Shown in pieces: positions 46,646-56,811 of a DNA stretch of 64,000 bases. Each line of letters begins with the position of its first letter. The first letter of the stretch is position 1. Under the pieces are notes generated by a model. That model ran no database searches. It was not told the DNA's origin and was given only the letters and a program-made list of their open reading frames with translations. This stretch comes from Hirundichthys speculiger (Eukaryota; Chordata; Actinopteri; Beloniformes; Exocoetidae), in assembly GCA_018398805.1 (NCBI GenBank), contig JAGFBZ010000938.1, positions 865,501-929,500 of the forward strand. Reading direction: 5' to 3'. The position numbers were made by a program, and so were the translations under genes.

Positions 46646-46789
46646 ATATGTGGGATGGCTAGGCAGATACCAGGAGCAACATCTGAGATCTCTGTCCAGA
46701 AGAGTGGGATACTGGGAACAGACACAACAACACTTAAGTCTAAAATTATGTTATTTATTTAGCCATTTAGATTTGCTGTGTAGGCTACT

Positions 46790-48770
46790 TGTGAACAAGC
46801 ATCAACATCCCCACTTCCAGGTTGAAGCCATTCAGGAAGTAAGATTCGTCACAGTTCCGTGACTGAACACTAGGTCTTTGAGCCAAAACAGCAAATCCCA
46901 AGGACAGTATATAGTATATACCATCCCAAGGATGATCTGTCCAGTCTGTCCAGGTTTGAACAGAGAGCAGAACCAGCAGCACTGAGAAGCCAGATGGAAC
47001 ATGCCCACCACTTAGTTGTTTTAGCTTTGCTTCCTCACTTTGGCTTCAACATTTCAAGTATCACTACTGGAACATCATCCAGAACAAAACAAGTGCTGCT
47101 GAGCCTCGACACAATAGGAAATCCCATAGTGGAGCTCTGTGGCTGAGTTTGGCACAGTGGGAGGTCTCACTGGCAGCTGCCAAGGTCATGAAGGCTGGCC
47201 GAGATGACTGACTACAGGTCCCAAGGTAAGTCCTAAGAGTCCTGAAGTGATTCTCCATGGTTACCAGCTCCTCCTTCAGCCAGCCAAGCGACAGGTCTGC
47301 GCATTGGATCTGCCAGTGGGGTGCTAGAAGATGGCTGGCGAGCAGTGGGGCTCACCTGAAGGAGCCAGGAACCAGGAACCACGGAAAATAATTTCAGGGC
47401 CTCTTCTGAGCAGAATTATGTAAGAGGCCTGTAGTCAATCATACCGACTCCAAGCCTTCGCAGCGGGACCTCCCATCTGAAATGTTGTTTTTGTGGCTAC
47501 ATGAAATGACTTATGTTGTTAGCACAGCTAAGCTAAGCTTACTCTTCAGATCCTTCCAGACCAGCCAAGATCCAGTCATGGTGGTCTCTTAGTAGAATTA
47601 ACACAGCACACAAGCACAAGAAAATATATTCTATTTAAAATATGACTATGCTCTGTTGTTGTTTTTTTTCAGAGTTCATAAGTTGATATAATGCTCAGTG
47701 CTAAGTAGCTAATATAATGACAGCAATGGCTAACTGTCATAGCCAATGACAGAGCCAATGGCTAGCCGTCAGTCAAACGATGACAAATGATGTCCAGTCA
47801 TTTGAAAGGTCAGCTACAGTTGTCATGGATGTCGAATCTAACTATATTGACCCAAACCAGGCTGTAAGGGGGTTTATTTCTGATGCAAATTTGAACATTT
47901 GAACAAGGAGGTAAATGGGGATGTGCACTGTTTTGGACCCAGTATCTAGTGGTCAGTAGAGGAACTGCAACAAAATCTAGTTCCTCATTGGGCTGGTTGC
48001 CACTTGGCAAATCTCCTTTGACCTCCATGCTAAAATGCCCACTTTACAGCAAAAATACAATATATTTACATCCTGGTACAAAAAAGGTTTTGGTCTTGAG
48101 AGTTAGATTTTACATCTATTACAACTATAGACTATAGGGGGTGAATTTCTTTGCACCACATCAGGTAAAATATTATAAAGTAATATCATTTATGGTGGCT
48201 CTGCCAGTGGCATTAGCTATGCCAGTGGCTAGCTCCTGGCACAACACCTGGCCCTTATTATTTTTGCTACTTAGCATTATTCTGAGCTGTGAACAACAAC
48301 CTAATGGAGCATATTCATATTTTAAAGAAAATGAAAGACCTGGCTGTAGGTTATTGGTCTGGAAGGTCCTTGGACCTTAGGTAAGCAGAAGGCGGTATTG
48401 TGTTAGGCGAGTGTCAGCTACACGCAACAGTAATTTCTAATGACTCTATTTAAACATCATTTGAAGTGAGAGGTCCTGCTGTGGATGTCAACAGCAGGCT
48501 CCAAGCCAATCAGGAAGTAAGTTGGAGTTCCTTGACTGACAACTAAGTGCTGGTTCCAAAACAGAGCAAATTCCCACAGACCTCCATGTTGAAATATCCA
48601 CTTTACAGCAGAAATAAACATACTTACAGCTGCCTTCATGAAATATAACTGCTTCGGCTGGAGAAGCTGAAAGCCATGAGGATCATTTCAGGACCCTTCC
48701 AAGCAAATATATGCCGGGACTTGCAGTCAATCATTTTGCGACTTGCGGGCTGATGCCAATAGCCTTCTCC
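46790..48770. repeat. Degenerate dispersed-repeat block with internal similarity
   Basis: Segments near 46800-46880, 47960-48070 and 48480-48640 share phrases such as CCATTCAGGAAGTAAG / CCAATCAGGAAGTAAG, GACCTCCATG, and CCACTTTACAGCA(G/A)AAAT. Segments 47390-47450 and 48680-48740 share ATTTCAGG and GTAGTCAATCAT / GCAGTCAATCAT. This points to two or more old copies of one fish repeat rather than genes. Confidence 0.5.
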
Positions 48771-49109
48771 AACTGCTACGCTTCTATCCTGGCGAGGGTC
48801 GGCCGATTGACCGCCGGGTCCCAGAGCTCAGCTAGTGCTCGTTTCAGCTCTGGCAGCACTTGTTTTGGTAGCAACACTTGAAATGAGGATGTTTAATCAG
48901 ATTTGATCAAAATGATGAAGTAAAATAAAGTAATATTAATTATCATCTGGGGTATAAGATTAGCTATCTAAGCTAAAATAGCTAACTGTGACTGAATTAA
49001 GCGGGCATGTTCCTGCTGGCTTCTTAGCATTGCTCATTCAGGCTTTTTGCAACATAGCCCTGCCCAGTATGAGATAAGAGAGGCTTCAAAAACACTTACG
49101 TTATTCATC

Positions 49110-49260
49110 CAGTAATATGTAGAGTCTGTGATTGCGACATCACAGATCCAGGTCAGAGTAAGATTATTCATCCTCCCAGTATTTGTCTTCACCAAACTTC
49201 AGATCATACTGCATTTGCTATATCTTGGAAGTCTGTAGTGGAAAGCTGTTCATCAGAGGT
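49110..49260. repeat. Dispersed repeat fragment (copy B)
   Basis: It shares the motif order GCGACATCACAGATCCAG, CCTCCCAGTATTTG, CAGATCATACTGCATTTG with copy A at 15480-15640 in the same orientation. Confidence 0.5.
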
Positions 49261-49269
49261 AGAGTTGGG

Positions 49270-52200
49270 GGTCTCCACTCCCAACAACTGTCTGCTTTGA
49301 ACAGAACTGTAAAGAGTTGGTTGAAAATGGAGCCTTTTGTATTGTATCTCTTCGATATTTTGAACAAGTATGTCATAGATATTACGATAAAACTGTAGGA
49401 AATTGTGTCAACCTTTGAGAAAAAGGGTATGATATTTAGACCATCATAGTCTCAGCAGTGGTGGAAATAGACAAAGAGTGGGTGTCTTGTTTATATTAAC
49501 CTTGAGCTACATGGGATGGAGATGACTATTATTTTTGATAGTATGACACAAATAAAGGCTGTGTTTGGACGTTTAACGTCAACATTTTCTTATCTCGGGT
49601 CATGGCATTAGAGTGAAAGCAAATATTAGAGAAATAATTTAAAATGCAAAAGTTATTTAAAATGAAGTCACATTTTTCTCTTGCTTTAAATAAAAAAATT
49701 AGAATGTTATTTAAACCAGACTGCCCATACTGTATACATGTATATTGCAACTGACCACCACAGAGGCACACTCACAAATGTGCAAACATATTTCCTCACA
49801 CATGCATGTGTTGTACATAAAGTACCCACATAACAAAATGAACACATTCCTTTCACCATAATGGATGTCCTGTCTTGATGTTCATAAGCACAACTTTCCT
49901 CCCACATGCTGAAGTATGTCTGCCCTCATAGTGAGTTCCTCCACAATCCAAAACATTTAGCCGAAGAGCGTTTTTCTTTTTTGTCAGCAAATCCCTGTGC
50001 ATGTTGTCCTCATAGCCAAATAAACACAGCTGCCAACAGCTCTTGGACTGCTTTGAGAAACGCCACACATCCCTTATACGGGGTAAACAGAGGACAAGCA
50101 TTCTCATCCAAAGCAGACCTTTTATTATTTTGTTAAGGCTACTGGATCACCAGAATTATCCAGTCATTAGAATGGAGCTGATAAGAAACAGATTTTTGAG
50201 GTGGAGCACAGTAAGTAGTTTATGAGAAATCATCCATCAGCCTCTAGAAGCCTGACAGAAATGTCGCGTGATTGGGAGACATACTAAAGCTGTAAACAAG
50301 ACTTTATGAGAATTAAAAAGATGACAGAAAGACTGATCTGAAGTGCCAGGAACTTTGCCACACACTGACTCCTTGCCAATGAGATCCATCACTTTTTTCA
50401 TTTGTGGTTAAAACTTCTATCATCTAGCCCTATGACATCTGGGGAAGAAGGCAGGGCCAAGCCTTGTATCGTTCAAGCTGCAGGGAAAAAAATCACACCA
50501 TCAGCCTCCCTCTTTCTGTGCATGGACCACCCTCCACTGTTCTCCACCAGTGGACTGTGTTTGCTGGTGCCATAACTTAGAGTGCAGGCCTCCAGTCTCA
50601 ATGAGAGCAAAGGCAGAGGAAGACTGAGAGTGAGGAGACGAGAATGGAGGGCAACAAACCTGCAGCGGAAACACATCTGAGATACCACTGGGCCCACTGG
50701 CCGATTTCACTAGCACAAGTAAGATTTTTGCTTCTTCTTTCAAATGGTAATGCACTTCTAATGCATCAGATGTGTCTTTCAAGTGTAACAGCTAATTTCT
50801 CTATAAATTTAGATGTTTGCTCAGAAAACACATCAAGGATTATGTTCTTTTTATTTAAAAAAACAAAACATTTTCAATCCAGTGTGTTAACAGTATGGTG
50901 TTAGTGCTCTTACTTCAGTGAAAGATATAATCCCTTCATTCATCACTCTTGACAGGATGTTTGTTGTTTTTCCATTTTGTGGAAACTTTTCAAAAGAAGG
51001 GCATTGCAGGCATCTGCAGTTTGTTGGGTTTTATAATATGTCTTATGTAAACCCCTTGATCACATACATCATGTATAAAGCTTGTGGATCATGTTGCCTC
51101 CTCAGCAGGACAGACAGTGTTTAATACCAACTGGTAAATTGTAGGATAATTGGCACAACCGCAAGAAAATCTACAGGCCCAGGGCAAAATCCCCAACAAG
51201 GTTTGCCTGGAAAAAAAGAGGATTTTTAATTTACACTGTATAGTTGGAAAAACAATTAAGGGACTTACAGTATATGTAATGTTTTCAGTGATTACATTTT
51301 TGAGGCTTTAAATATAAAAGGAAATCTTTAATCAAGAATCTTACCAGGGTTGAGTGACAGACTTTAAGTAGTCTAAGAAAACCAGCCATCTACAAAGTAG
51401 GACTTGTATGAGCAAGGACTGAATTAATATAGAAAAGACGGCTGGTTGTGTCTGGCTCTGAGCGAGGAAAAGAGAGGAGAAAATAACCTTTTAAAAAGTC
51501 ACTGAAAATTGGCTGCTTATATGGCTGACTTGATAAATAACAGGATGGTGTGAACGACAGAGAGAAACCTGCTGGTAATAACTGCAGATGAGATTTACAG
51601 CCCTGGCTGTGGAGCCTCTATGTAAACACTGTCACTCCTGTCAGGCCGGGGCCGGGGAGATTCATATTGCAGGCTTGGAGTCAGGCAGTCGTGCCAGTTG
51701 CTGGGACTGAGCTGTTGAAGGGGGATCATTCGTGATTAGAGAAAGGCAGGAAAAACAACTCTATGACAATTAATAACTGACTGACAGTGCCAAGGTGCTA
51801 CTGAGCTCTAACACATGGTCCTTTCCTCTAAGTGCCTTTTTCTTTGCCGTCATGTAGTTTACGATTTATGATCTAATCAAACCACAACTCATTCCTCATG
51901 GTAAAGCTAAAATGCAGGCGTCATCATAGAAATGTGTTGTTGAACAACTTAGCTACTAAAAAGAAAAGCATTCTGAATCTTTAGGCAAGCTTTTTTTTTT
52001 TTTTTCTTCTCTGTGACAAATGATACGAGGCTACTATTCTGCTACTGCAGCAGTTTGAGTTTGGGACATGCTCCATTAATAGCAGACAGCAGAATTCGGT
52101 GCAACTAAACGTCAAGATGAGACCACAGAAATTACTTAAAGCCCCTGCGGTCTCTTGTCTTGAAATAATTTATTTCTGCTTCTTTTGCATTTTAGTAAAA

Positions 52201-52640
52201 TCCTCAGTTGATGTCTTTCAAAGAGCATCAATTGAGAAGTGGGTCACACCATGTGCCTGTCAAATGTTATGCGAGACTTACTCAACCTCTTTGGTCATGT
52301 CCGCGCACTGCCTTCTGGATGGATTTGGCTCAACTGCCAAAATCAGCTTGAAGTTGGCTCGCCATCATAACTTCACTTCCAGATCCCAGTCATGCTATTG
52401 AGTATAGAGGGCAGGGAGCTTTCTTTTAGCATGCAGCCTCCTCTGCTTCCTTCTTTCTACTGTCAAAGCCAATAGGATCAAATGCAGGCTTTCTTTCTAA
52501 AAATAGACCTGAGAAAACATTACTCATACATCAGGGATCCATGTTCCCACTGCTGGTCCTTAAACACATCAGTTCTCTTCATTCATTACCAATTTTAAGC
52601 TGGAAGAAATGGCATACTGTTCACAAACTGGTTTTATAAT
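49270..52640. other. Intergenic region, no gene recognised
   Basis: This 3.4-kb stretch has no supported exon. A CT- and GAG-rich stretch near 50500-50650 contains several open frames on both strands without family similarity. The block 51600-51720 is locally GC-rich and non-repetitive and could be regulatory, but nothing proves it. Confidence 0.35.
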
Positions 52641-52649
52641 ACATGCTAT

Positions 52650-52812
52650 TCTACCCATCCATCCCTCCATCCCTCCATCCCTCCATCCATCCATACCAAT
52701 TTATTCCTATTTAACATCACAAGGATCTCCTGGAGCTTATCCCAGCTCTCTTTGGGCAATAGGCAGCGGGGTACACCTGGACAGGTATCCAGTCCACCGC
52801 AGGGCCACAGAT
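52650..52812. repeat. Fish dispersed repeat with (ATCC)n start
   Basis: CCATCCATCCCTCC repeats are followed by GGAGCTTATCCCAGCTCTC, GGGGTACACCTGGACAGG and CACCGCAGGGCCAC. It is the same family as 19500-19850, cut off abruptly where the Tc1-type element begins. Confidence 0.7.
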
Positions 52813-52815
52813 CTA

Positions 52816-54012
52816 CTGCAACCCTTATTATAAAAAAAGTTGGGATGTTGTGTAAAATATAAATAAAAACAGAATGCAATGATTTAAAAATATCATAAAG
52901 CCATATTTTATTTACAATAGAAAAACACATCAGATGTTGAAATTGAGACATTTTACTACGTAATGGAAAATATTAGCTCATTTTGACTTTGATGGCAGCA
53001 ACACATCTTTAAAAAGTTGGAACAGGGCGATGCTCTTGTGACGGATGAAGTAAGTGGTTTACCATTCGATATGAACACTGAATGTGAAAGGCCTTCCCTG
53101 AAAGAGACACTGTCTAGATGAGAGCATATGTTGCTCTAAAATACTTTACGTACTCTATATTTTGGTGCCTTTCCAGATGTTACAGCTTCTGAACTCTCCA
53201 CTGATAACAAGCTGGATGGTTCCTCTCTTCTTTAGTCCACACAACATGGTGTTCATGGTTTCCAAGAGGAATTTCAAATTTTGATTAATCTGACCACAAA
53301 ACTGTTTTTCCACGTTGCCTCAGACCATTTAAGTGTTCACATATGGTTTCTTTTTTTGCACGATACAGCTTTTACTTGCATTTATGGATTGCACAGTGAA
53401 CTATGTTCACAGAGAAGTGATTTCTGGAAGTGTTCCTGAGCCCATGTATCGATGTCCAGAAGAGAATCATGTCTGTTTTTAATGAAGTGCACTCCTCCTG
53501 ATTCTCTGAGTCTCTTGATGATAATGTACTGTAGATGGTGGGATCATCAAAGTCTTAGCTATTTTATGTTGAACATTTCTCTGAAATTGTTCCACAATTT
53601 TTAGACACAATTTGTTGTGGATTGGTTGTAAAGATTTCCCATCTTTACATCTTAGAGGCTCTACTTCTCTGAAATGCTCCTTTTATATCCAGTCATGTTA
53701 CTGACCTGTTGCCAATTAAGCTAATTAGTTGTCAAATGCTCCTTCATATGTTTTTTGAGTTGCATCAGTTACTTTTCCAGTCTTTTGCTGTCTCTGTTCC
53801 AATGTTTTTTTTTAGATTGTGTTGCTGCCATGAAAGTCAAAATGAGCTCATATCTTCCATGAAATGGTGAAATATCACATTTTCAACACCTGATATGTTC
53901 ATTATGTTCTGTTGGGAATGAAATATGGGTTTATGAGATTTGGAAGTCATTTCATTCTATTTTTGCGTACGTTTTACACAGCTTCCCAACTTTTTTTTTA
54001 GAATCGGGGTGG
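52816..54012 (-). mobile_element. Tc1/mariner-type transposon, decayed (copy 2, opposite orientation)
   Basis: Both ends are present: GCAACCCTTATTATAAAAAA..AGTTGGGATGTTGTGTAAAA on the left, and TTTTACACAGCTTCCCAACT..GAATCGGGGTGG on the right, each next to TA. On the minus strand the inside parallels copy 1 at 28257-29210, including the reversed 'ACAGTACATTATCATCAAGA' region of the transposase. Frame breaks and deletions make it inactive. Confidence 0.75.
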
Positions 54013-54059
54013 TATTATCAATTAGTATAAAAGTAAATTGGATTTAATTGGACTTGTCT

Positions 54060-54659
54060 AAGAATGACTGAGACCCAGCTGACTACTTTGACTTTTACCA
54101 TTTTTGTTGACTAAAATATACATTCCCTCCTTGAATTGCCATCTTATCATTGTAGAGAAGTTTGCATACCCAAAGGATCCCAGGAGCAATGTAGTCTGAG
54201 GCTCCTGGTAAGGTCTCCAAAAGCAAATTGATCCCAGGGGACGGGCCAGACTAAGTATGATTTGATTGGCTCTTATGGCTGGTAGATGATTTAAAGCACA
54301 ATGTCCCCCGACCGGACTAGCAATACTCTGGCCCCCATGCCCCCAGCCAGGCATGGGTAGAGGCTAGCTGGCAAACCGCTGGTGGCCAGGCCTTTACCCA
54401 TGGGATCTGGCTGGTTGGTTTAGTCCAAATGAGCCACATGCATATACCTTCCTGGGGGGAGGAGGGGTGGGAGGGGCCATACATGTCGTGTGCTATGTGT
54501 TTTGGGCAGGAGTCAGCACGCCAAGGCCCGTATGCCACTGACTGCTGAAAATGGCTCTTAGGATGTGTAATATCACCTAAATGAGCCAGTTGAAATGATT
54601 TGGACATCTGGTTAGGATGAATTCTGGGAAGCCTGTCTGGGGAGGTGTTTTTGGGCATG
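54060..54659. repeat. Left part of an older repeat interrupted by a LINE
   Basis: The segment ends TCTGGTTAGGATGAATTCTG..GGGGAGGTGTTTTTGGGCATG. In fish repeats I know, this phrase is directly followed by TCCAACCGGGAGGAGGCCC-like sequence, which here resumes only after the LINE, at about 55833. Confidence 0.55.
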
Positions 54660-54923
54660 AAATGAAATGAAAATGAAATGAAATGAAAAATACTTTATTA
54701 ATCCCAGAAGGGAAATTCAACATTGTATTATGGGTTTTTTTTTTCAACAATACATAAATTACAGCAATAATAATATTGAATTAATAATAGTAGGATGTCT
54801 TGTTGTGGAGGCTGATGGCTGCTGGCAGGAATGATCTTCTGTATCTTTCCGTCTTGCAACGGACCTGAAGAAGCCTCTCACTGAACACACTCTGTTGTTT
54901 GATCACTGTGTCGTGGAGAGATG

Positions 54924-55220
54924 AAGAGTCCTCCATCATCTTCATGGAGAGGGTGTGAAGAGTGAAGAGTCCTCCATCATCTTCATGGAGAGGGTGTGAA
55001 AGAGTCCTCCATCATCTTCATGGAGAGAAGAGGGTGAAGAGTCCTCCATCATCTTCATGGAGAGGGTGTGAAGAGTCCTCCATCATCTTCATGGAGAGGG
55101 TGTGAAGAGTCCTCCATCATCTTCATGGAGAGGGTGTGAAGAGTCCTCCATCATCTTCATGGAGAGGGTGTGAAGAGTCCTCTATCATCTTCATGGAGAG
55201 GGTGTGAAGAGTCCTCCATC
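54924..55220. repeat. 34-bp minisatellite grown from LINE sequence
   Basis: About nine copies of a unit of roughly 34 bp (GAGTCCTCCATCATCTTCAT then GGAGAGGGTGTGAA) are present, two of them with indels. The unit corresponds to the part of the LINE just after the reverse transcriptase region, so the tandem array grew within the inserted copy. Confidence 0.9.
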
Positions 55221-55339
55221 ATCATCTCCATCATCAGCTTGTGCAGCATTCTTTTTTGTAACAATCAGCTCCAGCGGCTCCAGAGTTCCACCCAGCACAG
55301 ATCCAGCTTTCCTGATCAGTTTGTTGATTCTCTTCAGGT

Positions 55340-55340
<1 letters not shown>

Positions 55341-55370
<30 letters not shown>
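55341..55370. repeat. (GGTTCT)n short tandem repeat in LINE ORF
   Basis: Four to five hexamer units encode alternating Arg-Thr on the minus strand. The frame is kept. Confidence 0.9.
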
Positions 55371-55828
55371 GCCCCAGCAGATGGCTGCAAAGCTGATTGC
55401 ACTTTCAACAACAGACCTATAGAAGATGTGCAACATCTTGGTGCAGACATTAAAAGATCTCAGCTTTCTTAAAAAGTAGAGTCTGCTCTGACCTTTCTTG
55501 TAGATGTATTCTGTGTTGCATTTCCACTCCAGTCTGTTCTCAAGCTGAACTCCAAGGTACTTGTACTCCTCCACCACCTCCACCTCCTTTACCAGGATGG
55601 AAACACTGCTGTGTTGATTCTTGCTCCTCCTGAAGTCGACAATCATCTCCTTAGTTTTGCTGGTATTCAATACGAGATGATTGTTACTACACCATTTCAC
55701 AAACTGACAGATCAGTTCTTTGTACTCGGCTTCCTGTCCGTTGCTGATACACCCAACAACTGCAGAGTCATCAGAGTATTTCTGCAGATGACAGGACTCA
55801 GAGTTGGACTGGAAGTCAGAGGTGTAGA

Positions 55829-55950
55829 GGATGTTCAACCGGGAAGGCCCAGAAGCAGACCCAGGACTTGGTGGAAAGATGACATCTCTCAGCTGGCCTG
55901 GGAATGCCTTGATGTCCTCTCAGAAGAGCTGGAGATGGGACAGCATTGAT
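55829..55950. repeat. Right part of the LINE-interrupted repeat
   Basis: TTCAACCGGGAAGGCCCAG, ACCCAGGACTTGGTGGAAAG and CTCAGCTGGCCTGGGAATGC match the continuation of the repeat that stops at 54659. Confidence 0.6.
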
Positions 55951-56811
55951 GGATCCAAGTACTGACTATCCAGGTCTCTGCACCTCTATCAGGTTGGAGC
56001 ACCATTCTTCAAAAGAAGAGGAGGAGACCTCCCATCATTATAGATATTTTACATCATAGGACAGAGAATTTTGAACAGTTTTGCATTTATTTGCAGGAAC
56101 GTTTCCCTCTATGTGAACCCAAACTATGCCAGAAAAAAGCTTTTCACTTTATAGCACATCCTCTTGGAGGCAGATTCAGGCTTTGGCTTTGCCATTCAGC
56201 TCTTCATTCTTAAAATGCCTGAAATCATTTTAACAATAAACCTGTGAGCTACTGGCTTACACTCAGCAAGTTCAATGAAAACACTCAAAATAACTTGATC
56301 CTTCCAGATGCTATGAGCTGATTTGCCCAAAATGCATAACTGAGATGAGAGAGTAAAAGAGATTTTTGACATTTTGCATACCAGGTTGCTTGGCTAACAA
56401 TAACATTATTTAAGTTTCAGTATGTAATAAAACTGAATTTTTTCTTGTAACATTCATAACACCAAGGCTAATACCAACTATTTTGTGTCATAGCTGGTAA
56501 AATATCTGCTGTGGAAAAGTTATTTTTCAAAGAGTTGGATCAAGAACTTGACCAAATATGAGCTCAGAGACGACGAGTGCTTAATACTTAAGAACCTCTC
56601 AGACATGTTTACGCTTCATAAACCTTTTAAACGTGTGCCATTCTCAATGTCAGTCAGACACTGGGCCTCACAGCTTCACTTGGACATATAGGCTGTTGAA
56701 ATATGGATGACAGAATACACAAAAATAAGATACAATCCCACCCCTATCCTTTTATCTGCTTTTCCCTTTTATAGATCGCTTGCTTGTTTGACGATAGTTT
56801 GGAGAGGAATC
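55951..56811. other. Upstream region of angptl1
   Basis: No further gene was recognised. It is AT-rich and should contain the angptl1 promoter or a 5' UTR. The reading frame of the first coding exon stays open from 56707, but the ATG at 56812 is preferred because a signal peptide follows it. Confidence 0.4.

Larger units (their letters stand above)
54660..55828 (-). mobile_element. L2-like LINE, 5'-truncated copy
   Basis: On minus, the element carries the C-terminal part of a reverse transcriptase ORF (from about 55838 to 55191): LQKYSDDSAVVGCI, KTKEMIVDFRR, YKYLGVQLENRLEW, QSRLYFLRKLRSF, CWGTRTRTR. This order is typical of fish L2/Maui-type LINEs. The 3' end has TACTTTATTAATCCCAG followed by an (AAATG)n-like tail at 54660-54690. 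It is truncated at its 5' end, as expected for target-primed insertion. Two tandem expansions lie inside it. Confidence 0.8.

Noticed and set aside
50473..50782. Possible exon on minus near 50690 (CTGCAG acceptor followed by an open frame)
   Set aside because: I considered it because ANGPTL1 lies inside a RALGPS2 intron in mammals, but the translation does not resemble RALGPS2 and no partner exon was found.
55170..55472. Plus-strand frame with Gly-Ser repeats
   Set aside because: It is the antisense shadow of the LINE and its GGTTCT repeat.
55191..55838. 215-codon minus frame
   Set aside because: It is reverse transcriptase from a truncated LINE; kept as a mobile element, not a host gene.
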